A stretch of DNA of 33,894 bases from Candidatus Omnitrophota bacterium. GTDB taxonomy: Bacteria > Omnitrophota > Gorgyraeia > 2-01-FULL-45-10. Below the pieces are notes generated by a model. That model had not been told where the DNA came from and did no database searches. It saw only the letters and a list, made by a program, of their open reading frames with translations. Both the position numbers and the translations under genes were made by a program. This document shows, in pieces, positions 15,895-23,478 of the stretch. How positions within the stretch are numbered: position 1 is the first letter of the stretch; each line of letters begins with the position of its first letter. The stretch spans positions 1-33,894 of the forward strand of contig JAFGJL010000024.1 in the NCBI GenBank assembly GCA_016929115.1, read 5' to 3'.

Positions 15895-16718
15895 TATATG
15901 TACTCATGCATGCTGCCGGTCCTGTACCCTTCGAGGTCCAGCGTTATGTATTTGAATCCGAGGTCCTTCAGGTGCCGTATGACCTTGCGTCTCGTCCGCT
16001 CCTTCAGGATCTTGGAAAAATCGCTCCCGTAGAATTCGAGCCGCGCGATATCCCTGTGAAGCCTTACCCTGACCTGCTTGAAAGCCGCGCGCCTCAAGTA
16101 GGCCTCGGCCCTCTCGATCCGCGCCAGCGCCTCCCTGGTGATCGTCTCATGAAAAGGCACGCGCGAGGCTAGGCATGCGAACGACGGCTTATCCCACGTT
16201 GGCAGCTTAAAGCGCCTGGAGAACTTCCGTATCTCATCCTTCTCGATCCTGGCTTCAAGGAGCGGGCTGCGGATACCCATCTCGCGCGCTGCCTTCATCC
16301 CGTACCGGACGTCTTTAAGATCATCGTAGTTTGCGCCGTCCGCTATATTCTCGAACCCGTATCTCCGCCGGATGTCCGACATATCCCTGAACAGCTCCTT
16401 CTTGCAATAGTAGCACCTGTTCACGGGATTGGCCTTGAAGTTCTTTATGCCGAGTTCCTTTGTGTGGATTATTTTATGCCGGGCCCCGATCAACTTTGCC
16501 GCGTCCCTGGCATCCCTGTACTCGGTATTCGGGTAAGTCTCCGAACGCGCAGTGACGGCCAGGACATTGTCTTTCCCGAGAGTATCGACCGCCACCTTCA
16601 ACAGAAACGTGCTATCCAACCCGCCGGAATAGGCGACGACCACGCTCTTCAGGCTTTCTAAAATCCCCTTGAGTTTTTTTAATTTTGGATTTTGAGATGT
16701 AATTTTGATTTTTGACAT
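15891..16718 (-). CDS. larE: LarE-family PP-loop sulfurtransferase
   Basis: LarE inserts sulfur into the pyridinium precursor of the nickel-pincer cofactor of lactate racemase and related enzymes. The 275-aa protein has the PP-loop SGGLDS (31-36), RCYYCKKELF (C102, C105), ADGAN (127-130 region) and FACLASR (C182). A CxxC pair plus a third cysteine matches the [4Fe-4S]-dependent LarE type rather than the single-cysteine sacrificial type. larB, larC and larA are not in the window, so the substrate is unproven. The first 11 or so residues are encoded by a low-complexity AT repeat and lie outside the usual family start. It begins 18 nt after mnmA. Confidence 0.85.
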   Translation of the reverse strand: MSKIKITSQNPKLKKLKGILESLKSVVVAYSGGLDSTFLLKVAVDTLGKDNVLAVTARSETYPNTEYRDARDAAKLIGARHKIIHTKELGIKNFKANPVNRCYYCKKELFRDMSDIRRRYGFENIADGANYDDLKDVRYGMKAAREMGIRSPLLEARIEKDEIRKFSRRFKLPTWDKPSFACLASRVPFHETITREALARIERAEAYLRRAAFKQVRVRLHRDIARLEFYGSDFSKILKERTRRKVIRHLKDLGFKYITLDLEGYRTGSMHEYIY

Positions 16719-16737
16719 TTGAATTTTGAATTTATTT
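16670..16737. repeat. Low-complexity AATTTTGA-type repeat across the mnmA/larE junction
   Basis: A run of imperfect AATTTTGA/ATTTTTGA units fills the gap between mnmA and larE, touches the mnmA stop and supplies the first 15 or so codons of larE. The composition differs sharply from the GC-rich genes on both sides. Confidence 0.55.
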
Positions 16738-17840
16738 TAGGACGCTTCCTTGATCCATCCCCCACCCAACACGACATCTTTATCGTAAAAAACGACTGCC
16801 TGCCCGGGCGTCGGCGCTTCCTGGAGCCGGTCGAAATCCACCCTGACCGAATCCGGGCCGATCCTCGTCACGGTCGCGTCGTCCTTTTTGTGATTATACC
16901 TGATCTTGGCCTTTGCCCTCAAAGGCTTATCTATACCCTCTGTCGCGATCCAGTTGAGCCTGTGGGCGATGAGGGTTTTCTTGAGGACCTCGCTCTTAAT
17001 CCCCACGATGACGCGGTTATGCGCGATGTCGATGGCAGTGACGTAGAGCGGTTCCTTGTACGCTATGCCCAGCCCCCGCCTCTGCCCTATCGTATAAAAA
17101 GGTGTGCCCTTATGGGAACCGAGTATCTTCCCTGACCCGTCGACGATATCGCCTTTCTTGATCTCCATACCGGTCTTTTTCCGTATGTACTCGGCGTACT
17201 CGAGATCCTGTATAAAACAGACATCCTGGCTTGAGGCGGCATCGAACGCGGTTAATTCAAACCTTTTCGCCGCCTTCCGCGTCCTGTCCTTGGTGTATCT
17301 GCCGAGCGGAAAGACCGCGCTCTTGAGTTGTTCCTGGGAAAGGGAAAAAAGAAAGTAGGCCTGATCCTTAGCTCTGTCGCGGCCTTCCCGCAGCAGATAT
17401 CTCTTGCCGCGGCGCTCGACCAGCGCGTAGTGGCCTGTCGCCACAAGCTCCGCGCCGAGCGATCTTGCCTTAGAGACAAACAGCCCGAACTTTATCTTTT
17501 CATTGCAAACGACGCAGGGGTTCGGCGTCCTGCCTTTCAGATACTCATCGCAGAAATAATCGATGACCTCGCGCTTGAAATCATCGCTGAGATCGAATAC
17601 ATAGTAAGGTATATCAAGCCGCTCGGCGACGGCCCTGGCCCTTGCGATCGCTTCCAGGCTGCGGCATGCCCGGCCGAAGCATGAGCCGCACTCTTCCTTC
17701 GGCCACATCCTGAACGTCGCGCCGATGACATCGTATCCTTCTCTTTTAAGGAGCGCCGCGGCGACCGCCGAGTCGACGCCGCCCGACATCGCGGCGACGA
17801 TCCGTTTACCGGGCGAACTTTTCCTCCGCAGCAATGTCAT
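16737..17840 (-). CDS. mnmA: tRNA-specific 2-thiouridylase
   Basis: Makes the 2-thio group of U34 in tRNAs for Lys, Glu and Gln using ATP and a persulfide carrier. The 367-aa protein has the PP-loop SGGVDS (19-24), the catalytic cysteine in TPNPCVVCN (C109) and the second cysteine in SSQDVCFI (C208), with the later motif YTIGQRRGLGI. A local cysteine cluster (C51, C54, C59) sits where many anaerobe sequences have one or two cysteines. Its start overlaps the end of apbE by 35 nt in another frame. Confidence 0.95.
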   Translation of the reverse strand: MTLLRRKSSPGKRIVAAMSGGVDSAVAAALLKREGYDVIGATFRMWPKEECGSCFGRACRSLEAIARARAVAERLDIPYYVFDLSDDFKREVIDYFCDEYLKGRTPNPCVVCNEKIKFGLFVSKARSLGAELVATGHYALVERRGKRYLLREGRDRAKDQAYFLFSLSQEQLKSAVFPLGRYTKDRTRKAAKRFELTAFDAASSQDVCFIQDLEYAEYIRKKTGMEIKKGDIVDGSGKILGSHKGTPFYTIGQRRGLGIAYKEPLYVTAIDIAHNRVIVGIKSEVLKKTLIAHRLNWIATEGIDKPLRAKAKIRYNHKKDDATVTRIGPDSVRVDFDRLQEAPTPGQAVVFYDKDVVLGGGWIKEAS

Positions 17841-18858
17841 ATCGCTTGCCCAGCCCCTTTGTCATCTCGACCTTGAAGCCCTCGCCGTCTTTCAGCACAA
17901 GGATCGCGTCCGTGCCCTTCAACGATCCTATTATATTAAAGCCTTCGCTCCCCAGGACACAGAGCGCCGTGGTCAGCATATCGGCTGTCGTCGCGTCGTC
18001 AGCTATCACCGTCGCGCTCATGACCGTGTCGCCTATCGGCCAGCCTGTCCTCGGGTCAATTACATGCGAGTACCTCATGTCGGCGAGCATGGTATATCGT
18101 TCATAATCGCCGGATGTCACGATCGCCTTATCCTGTATGGAGAGCTCCATGACCACCCTGTCCTTCCTTCGCGGATTCTGTATACCGACCCTCCATAATT
18201 CGCCTTTGGATTTCCGGCCCAGGCAGTACATGTCGCCTCCGCAGTTCACGATCGCGTTCTGTATCCCGTTCTTGCGCAGGACATCGATCGCCCTGTCCGT
18301 CGCGTAACCTTTCGCCACTCCTCCCAGATCGACGCCCATGCCGTCAGTGGGGAACGATATGGTCCTGCGCGCCGGGTCGAGAAGGAGGCGCTGGGAACCC
18401 ACAGATGTAAGGACGGCCTCAAGCCGCTCTTTGCTCGGCACGGTGCCTGCGGACAGGGTGTAATCCCACACCTCGACCAGCGGTTTCACCGTTATGTCGA
18501 AAGCGCCGCCGGTCTTCGCGCTGTACTCTACGGACTTATTGATGAGCCTGAACACTTCGTCCGGCAGGACGAGCAATTCGCCCGCCTTCAGGCCGTTTAT
18601 CGCGGATATCTGACTGTCGTATTTAAAGGAGCTGAAGACGCCTTCTATCCTCTCGATCTCCCTGAAGGCCCTGCTGATCGCCTCTTCGGTCACCTTGACG
18701 GTCGCGCCTGTCGCAGGGACCTTTATCTGGACGATCGTATCCATGTAGACCCTCTGCCGTTCGACCATGACCGCGCCCGTAAAATACGACCAGGCATAGA
18801 AGAGACCGAGGACCACAGCTGCCAGAAGAACAAGAAAGAACGCGTTCCGAGCTCTCAT
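17806..18858 (-). CDS. apbE: FAD:protein FMN transferase (ApbE family)
   Basis: Attaches FMN covalently to a threonine or serine of target flavoproteins on the outer face of the membrane. The 350-aa protein starts with one membrane anchor (about 6-27) with no lipobox cysteine. ApbE motifs follow in order: VYMDTIVQIKV, DSQISAINGL, DITVKPLVEVWDY, GVDLGGVAKGYATDRAID, VNCGGDMYCLG, YSHVIDPRTGWPIGD and the metal-site region DDATTADMLTTAL. Typical targets are RnfD/RnfG or Nqr subunits; none is in the window, though Rnf would fit an acetyl-CoA-pathway organism. GAGGTGA precedes the ATG by a few bases. Confidence 0.93.
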   Translation of the reverse strand: MRARNAFFLVLLAAVVLGLFYAWSYFTGAVMVERQRVYMDTIVQIKVPATGATVKVTEEAISRAFREIERIEGVFSSFKYDSQISAINGLKAGELLVLPDEVFRLINKSVEYSAKTGGAFDITVKPLVEVWDYTLSAGTVPSKERLEAVLTSVGSQRLLLDPARRTISFPTDGMGVDLGGVAKGYATDRAIDVLRKNGIQNAIVNCGGDMYCLGRKSKGELWRVGIQNPRRKDRVVMELSIQDKAIVTSGDYERYTMLADMRYSHVIDPRTGWPIGDTVMSATVIADDATTADMLTTALCVLGSEGFNIIGSLKGTDAILVLKDGEGFKVEMTKGLGKRYDIAAEEKFAR

Positions 18859-18867
18859 ACATTCACC

Positions 18868-19962
18868 TCATCTTAGTTTGGTAAGCACCTTATCTATATC
18901 GACATACTTTTCTATCATGCCCACTATGATCTTTATTTTATCGGTATCCTGGGGCTTCAGCTTGACGGTCATAGAATTGACCCGAGCCGCGATCGCATAG
19001 GTGTCTTCCTTGGTGGTGAGGACCGGTATCCTCGATCTTTTCAAGAGCGTCTGGGTCGACCCTTTCGGGGCAAGGCCGCCGCAAAGAATGATCCCGGATA
19101 TGGCGCAAACCTTCTTCATCTTGCCAAGCTGGAGATCGCAGATCGCCCTTATCATGTCATCCCTGTCGCCGGGCACTATGACCATGGAGCGCGGCTGCAG
19201 GAGCGGAAGCGCGTCCTTCACGTTCATGGCGCCGATCAGGATGCGCTCGGCCGTCTGGTCGAAGTCGACGTCCTTGTAGAACGGGTCGAGCTTTATCTCC
19301 TCCATTATCTCGCGGATGGTCGGTATGTCGAGGATATGCTGGTAGGGCAGTATCCCCAGGATGTTCATCCCCTTCCGCTCCAGCCCTTTCCGGACAAAAC
19401 GCGCTATCTTGTCGTATTTCTCGGGCAGGACCTTATTCACTATGACGCCGGCCAGGCTGACGCCTTCCCTGTCAAAAAGCGCCTTGTTGAGCGAGAACTC
19501 GTCGATCGGCTTGCCTATGCCGCCGGAGGATATCAAGAGGACGTTCGCGTCGAGCAGTTTGGCCACGGACGCGTTGGAAAGGTCAAAGACGCTACCTACG
19601 CCCGCGTGGCCTGTCCCCTCGATTATGACCAGGTCGTTATCCCTGGCGACGCGCTGGTACGCCTCCTCGATAAGCTTGGCGTAATTCTCGTCCGGCCCCT
19701 TCTCGATGAAACGCTCGGTGAACCCCTTGTCGATGGCGATCGGCGACATGTCCTTGATGTTGCATTTTATGCCGAAGACCTCTTCGATGAGCACGGAATC
19801 CTCGTCGACCTTGTACCCCTGTTCGATCAGGTACCTTTGGCCGATCGGCTTGATGAAGCCTACACGCTCAAAACGCTTCTTGAAAGCCGCGATAAGGCCG
19901 AGCGAAACGGTCGTCTTGCCGTCGTTCTGCATCGTCGCGGCTATGAATATCTTCTTCGCCAT
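18868..19962 (-). CDS. P-loop/DRTGG-domain protein, like the N-terminal part of phosphotransacetylase
   Basis: A 364-aa protein. The N-terminal half is a dethiobiotin-synthetase-like P-loop ATPase (FIAATMQNDGKTTVSLGL, about 6-23; DNDLVIIEGTGHAGVGS near 108-124; GVIVNKV near 177). The C-terminal third (about 240-350) fits a DRTGG domain (GDRDDMIRAI; ISGIILCGGLAP; IPVLTTKEDTYAIA). This two-domain unit is known as the N-terminal regulatory part of long phosphotransacetylases and also as a free protein; the Pta catalytic domain is absent. Placement between acsE-like and apbE genes suggests a link to acetyl-CoA/acetyl-phosphate metabolism, but the function of the free form is unknown. Confidence 0.8.
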   Translation of the reverse strand: MAKKIFIAATMQNDGKTTVSLGLIAAFKKRFERVGFIKPIGQRYLIEQGYKVDEDSVLIEEVFGIKCNIKDMSPIAIDKGFTERFIEKGPDENYAKLIEEAYQRVARDNDLVIIEGTGHAGVGSVFDLSNASVAKLLDANVLLISSGGIGKPIDEFSLNKALFDREGVSLAGVIVNKVLPEKYDKIARFVRKGLERKGMNILGILPYQHILDIPTIREIMEEIKLDPFYKDVDFDQTAERILIGAMNVKDALPLLQPRSMVIVPGDRDDMIRAICDLQLGKMKKVCAISGIILCGGLAPKGSTQTLLKRSRIPVLTTKEDTYAIAARVNSMTVKLKPQDTDKIKIIVGMIEKYVDIDKVLTKLR

Positions 19963-19994
19963 ATTTTAAATATTCCCGGTTTGTCGTCGCACGA

Positions 19995-20036
19995 TTAATT
20001 TCAATTCATTTCTATCATTTCAACCAATTTCAATTG
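19995..20036. repeat. Low-complexity TTGAAAT repeat at the end of the second methyltransferase gene
   Basis: Four imperfect TTGAAAT/TAGAAAT units (minus strand) run from the last codons of the 20020-20841 gene into the intergenic space. The AT composition contrasts with the coding neighbours, as at the mnmA/larE junction. Confidence 0.45.
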
Positions 20037-20841
20037 GCTTATTACCAAGTCTCCCTTCCCTGAACGCCCTTATGTAATCTCCGCAGTATTCATCAAGGCC
20101 CAGGAGCGCCCTGGACGCCGACAGGCTTGACATCAGGCGGCTGTCCAGCGGATCCACTATCGCGGCGTCAAGCCCACGCTCTATCGCCATGGCCAGGAAT
20201 GAGGCGTTTATGAGGCTCCTGTTCGGCAGGCCGAATGAGATGTTCGAAAGCCCGCAGATCGTCTTTACATTGCCGATAGCCCTTATCAGAGGTATGGAGT
20301 CGAGGAACTCTTTCGCCTGTCCGGGCTCCGTGGATACAGGCCTTACAAGAGGATCAAAGTACAGGGCTTCTTCCGGGAAACCCGCCGCCTTAACGCGGCC
20401 CAGGATGGTCTTAGCGATCGCCGCGCGCTCGACAGCAGTGTCCGGCATACCGCTCTCGCCCATCGTCAAGGCGATCAGCTTGGCGCCGTATTTCGAGGCG
20501 AGCGGCAGGATCTTCGAGCAGCGCGACTCCTCGGCGGTTATCGAGTTTATGATAACACTGCCAGTCCCTTTATAGGCGGATAAAGCCCTCTCTATCGCGA
20601 GGTGGTCCGGGCTGTCTATACATATAGAGACGCCCGGCATGCCGTTCTGGATAACGCCTATGACCCACTCGATATCCCGCAGCTCCTCGCCGGATGTCAC
20701 GGCGCAATTGACGTCTATGAATTGGGCGCCTGCCCTGGCCTGCGATACGGCCTCGTTAAGGATGGCGCCGGCGTCGCGCGCGGCTATCATCTCGCGGATG
20801 CCTTTTCTGGTTGAATTGATGCGCTCGCCTATTATCAGCAT
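20020..20841 (-). CDS. AcsE-like pterin-binding methyltransferase, divergent paralog
   Basis: A 273-aa pterin-binding TIM barrel related to methyltetrahydrofolate:corrinoid protein methyltransferase. Counterparts of the Moorella folate-binding residues are present: D76 (ICIDSP), N99 (IINS), D163 (YFDPLV) and N200 (GLSNIS). Overall it is more distant from classical AcsE than the 22676-23464 gene, with INSITAEESR and CIDSPDH in place of INSTDADEEK and CLDSTKAD. It overlaps panE by 7 nt. It may serve another corrinoid partner or methyl donor; that is inference. Its last codons come from a low-complexity repeat. Confidence 0.82.
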   Translation of the reverse strand: MLIIGERINSTRKGIREMIAARDAGAILNEAVSQARAGAQFIDVNCAVTSGEELRDIEWVIGVIQNGMPGVSICIDSPDHLAIERALSAYKGTGSVIINSITAEESRCSKILPLASKYGAKLIALTMGESGMPDTAVERAAIAKTILGRVKAAGFPEEALYFDPLVRPVSTEPGQAKEFLDSIPLIRAIGNVKTICGLSNISFGLPNRSLINASFLAMAIERGLDAAIVDPLDSRLMSSLSASRALLGLDEYCGDYIRAFREGRLGNKPIEIG

Positions 20842-21776
20842 GGCAGTTTCACCGCCTCCTCGTAGCTCGATTCGATGGTCTTGACGAGGTTCGTCAGCGC
20901 CTCGTTCACGGGCGTCGGGATGCCGAGGGCCTTGCCCTGCCGGACTATCGCGCCGTTTATGAAATCTATCTCGGTTCTTTTGCGCGCAAGGACATCCTGG
21001 AGCATGCTCGAGATATTTCCGGCCGTGGCCTTGCAGACCGATTCCACCTTCTGCACGGGATCGTCGTAATTAAGGCGGATACGCTTGCGCTTGGTCACCT
21101 TCACCGCCTCGTGCACCGCGCCGCGGAGGAGCTCCCTCGTCCCGGGATATTCTATAAGTTTCCCGTTATGGAGCCGCATCACCGCGGTCAGGGCGTTTAT
21201 GCCTACATTTATGACGAGCTTCGACCATATGACAGACTGGATGTCCTTGGATATTTTCGTCTCCAGGCCCGCCTTTGTCAGGATGTTCGCGACGTCGCGG
21301 ATCATGCCCAGTACCTTGCCGTCGGCATTTCCGATGACTGTATCGCCCTTGCCGGCATGGCGCACGCGCCCCACTCCCAGGAAAGTCGCGCCGTGGTTCG
21401 TGACGCCCGCGATGAGCCGCTCCTGTCCGAAATGGTCGTTCAGGATCTGGATGTTCCCCACGCCGTTCTGCAGCGTAAGCACGGAAGTCTTTGGCCCGAC
21501 CATCTCCTTGATATCCTTGCAGGCGTCCTCGGTCGAGTAGCTCTTCACGCAGATGACGGCGAGGTCGCACACGCCCGCCTCTTTCGCCTCAGAAACGACG
21601 TTCACCTTTGCCGTGAACTCACCGCTCGAGCCCTCGACGAATATGCCCCTGTCGTTTAATTTTTTGGCGCGCTCGGCCCTCTTGTCGACAAGCCAGACGT
21701 CCTCTTTCGCCTTTGTCTTTAGCAGGGCCGCGATGAGGTAACCCATAGCGCCGGGACCGACGACCGCTATCTTCAT
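20835..21776 (-). CDS. panE: 2-dehydropantoate 2-reductase
   Basis: Reduces ketopantoate to pantoate with NADPH on the route to CoA. The 313-aa protein has an N-terminal Rossmann motif (VVGPGAMGYLIAALL, about 5-19), VKSYSTEDA and the LTLQNGVGN segment (100-108), then the C-terminal helical domain with KLVINVGINALTAVM. The start overlaps the panB stop by 4 nt (ATGA). With panB it forms a pantoate unit placed between two methyltransferase paralogs. Confidence 0.93.
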   Translation of the reverse strand: MKIAVVGPGAMGYLIAALLKTKAKEDVWLVDKRAERAKKLNDRGIFVEGSSGEFTAKVNVVSEAKEAGVCDLAVICVKSYSTEDACKDIKEMVGPKTSVLTLQNGVGNIQILNDHFGQERLIAGVTNHGATFLGVGRVRHAGKGDTVIGNADGKVLGMIRDVANILTKAGLETKISKDIQSVIWSKLVINVGINALTAVMRLHNGKLIEYPGTRELLRGAVHEAVKVTKRKRIRLNYDDPVQKVESVCKATAGNISSMLQDVLARKRTEIDFINGAIVRQGKALGIPTPVNEALTNLVKTIESSYEEAVKLPC

Positions 21777-22627
21777 TTACGCACCTCTTGGACTTTGAGT
21801 TTTTTTGCCTCTTCGGCCTTGATCGCGAAGGAATGTTCCGGGCCGGGGAACAGCCCTGCCTCCACCTCAGCCTTAAACTTCTTCAAGCCGTCCAATATGG
21901 CCGGCGCAAGTTTTACATACTGCTTGACGAACTTAGGGACGAACCTGTCAAAAAGGCCCACCATATCGTTCACGACAAGGACCTGGCCGTCGCATGAAGA
22001 CCCCGCGCCGATACCGATCGTCGGGACTTTGAGCTTATCAGTTACGAGCTGGCCGACTTCATCAGGAACGCACTCAAGGACGACGGCAAAGCAACCCGCC
22101 TTTTCCAATTTCAACGCCTGATCCAGGATCTTCTTGGCAGCCTCGGCATCCTTTCCCTGCACCTTATATCCGCCGAGCTTCGAGATGGTCTGCGGCGTAA
22201 GGCCGAGATGGCCCAATACCGGGATGCCTGCGTCGACGATCGCCTTCGTGACCTCCAGCACCTCGTCCCCGCCTTCCAGCTTCACGGCATCGCAACCGGC
22301 CTCCTTCATGAAACGGCCGGCGTTCCTGACAGCGTCCTCCTTCGATACCTGGTACGACATGAACGGCATGTCGCCGACAAGAAACGCGTATTTCGTGCCG
22401 CGCCGGACGGCCTTGGCGTGATGTATCATCTCGTCCATCGTCACCGGCACGGTCGATTCATAACCCAGCACGACCATCCCGAGCGAGTCGCCGACCAGTA
22501 TCGAGTCGATCCCCGCCTCGTCGACGAGACGCGCCATCGGGTAATCGTAGGCCGTCAGCATCGTTATCTTCCTGCCTTCGCGTTTCTTCGCGTGCAGGTC
22601 CGTTATCGTTATCTTCTTTCTTTCCAT
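21773..22627 (-). CDS. panB: 3-methyl-2-oxobutanoate hydroxymethyltransferase
   Basis: Transfers a hydroxymethyl group from 5,10-methylene-tetrahydrofolate to ketoisovalerate, giving ketopantoate. The 284-aa barrel shows LTAYDYPMARLVDEAGIDSILVGDSLGMVVLG (about 24-55), GTKYAFLVGDMPFMSY and HLGLTPQ, all standard PanB blocks, and GIGAGSSCDGQVLV. It draws on the same one-carbon folate pool as metF and acsE. GGAGG lies 10 nt upstream, just after an 18-nt palindrome. Confidence 0.95.
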   Translation of the reverse strand: MERKKITITDLHAKKREGRKITMLTAYDYPMARLVDEAGIDSILVGDSLGMVVLGYESTVPVTMDEMIHHAKAVRRGTKYAFLVGDMPFMSYQVSKEDAVRNAGRFMKEAGCDAVKLEGGDEVLEVTKAIVDAGIPVLGHLGLTPQTISKLGGYKVQGKDAEAAKKILDQALKLEKAGCFAVVLECVPDEVGQLVTDKLKVPTIGIGAGSSCDGQVLVVNDMVGLFDRFVPKFVKQYVKLAPAILDGLKKFKAEVEAGLFPGPEHSFAIKAEEAKKLKVQEVRK

Positions 22628-22653
22628 CTTTTGGCTACCTCCAAGTTGTGCCA

Positions 22654-22671
22654 GGTTCCCGGCCGGGAACC
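22654..22671. repeat. Perfect 18-nt palindrome between acsE and panB
   Basis: GGTTCCCGGCCGGGAACC is fully self-complementary and lies 4 nt after the acsE stop. It has no U-tract, so it is not an intrinsic terminator. It looks like a REP-type element or an intercistronic RNA stabiliser. Confidence 0.6.
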
Positions 22672-22675
22672 ATCG

Positions 22676-23464
22676 TCACTTCTTCCTGTACGCGTCAAGG
22701 AATGAATCGCAATATATCTGTTTATTCATAATAAGCTCAGCCGCTATAAGCGCGTCCATGAGGTCCTTGTCGAGCGGGTCGATAATAGCCGCGTTTAAGC
22801 CGTTCGCTACAGCCATGGTTAGGAACGTCCTGTTGATAAGGCTCCGCGCTTTCGTCCCCTGCGAAACGTTCGAGAGCCCCACGACCATGTTCGGCGGCGG
22901 ATCGCTCAAAAGCCGGAACTCCCTTATAGCCTCCAGTACCTCCAACCCTTGCGCCTGGGCCACGTTGACCGGCAGGACTATCGGGTCGAGGTAGATGTCC
23001 TCTGTGTTGACGCCCATGTCCATCGCCTTCGCCACGATAGTCGCCGCCAGCTCAAGGCGCTTCTCCTTAGTGTTGGGCACGCCGGACTTGTCCATCGTGA
23101 GGGCGATGACCTGCGTCTTGTACTTCTTGGCAAGCCGGAATATCGTGTTCATCTTCTCTTCGTCGGCATCGGTAGAATTGATTATCGCGCGGCTCTTGGC
23201 TATCTTCAGGCCTTCCTCAATGACGTCCGCCTTCGTTGAATCCAGGCAGAGCGACACGTCGGTGACCGACTGGATCGATTCGACGAGCCACTTCATGTCT
23301 TCCTTCGGATCCTTCGAATAGGGGCCGACGTTCACGTCGAGCGCTTTAGCGCCGGCTTGGGCCTGCTCGACGGCAAGGTGCTGGATGACGTCTATCTCCC
23401 TGTCCATGATGGCCTTGGCCAACGCCTTGTACATCCCGTTTATCAATTCGCCTATGATGATCAC
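22676..23464 (-). CDS. acsE: 5-methyltetrahydrofolate:corrinoid/iron-sulfur protein methyltransferase
   Basis: Moves the methyl group from methyl-tetrahydrofolate to the cobalt of the AcsC/AcsD corrinoid protein. The 262 aa match the Moorella enzyme in length and numbering: D75 (SLCLDST), N96 (AIINST), D160 (YLDPIV) and N199 (GLSNVSQ, the residue that contacts N5 of the pterin) fall at the same positions. It starts with GTG behind AGGAGGG, 14 nt after acsD. This is the primary acsE of the cluster; a divergent paralog lies at 20020-20841. Confidence 0.95.
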   Translation of the reverse strand: MIIIGELINGMYKALAKAIMDREIDVIQHLAVEQAQAGAKALDVNVGPYSKDPKEDMKWLVESIQSVTDVSLCLDSTKADVIEEGLKIAKSRAIINSTDADEEKMNTIFRLAKKYKTQVIALTMDKSGVPNTKEKRLELAATIVAKAMDMGVNTEDIYLDPIVLPVNVAQAQGLEVLEAIREFRLLSDPPPNMVVGLSNVSQGTKARSLINRTFLTMAVANGLNAAIIDPLDKDLMDALIAAELIMNKQIYCDSFLDAYRKK

Positions 23465-23478
23465 TTTAAGACCCTCCT

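Noticed and set aside
17806-18858. ApbE as a lipoprotein
   Set aside because: No cysteine follows the hydrophobic N-terminus, so it is read as a membrane-anchored form.
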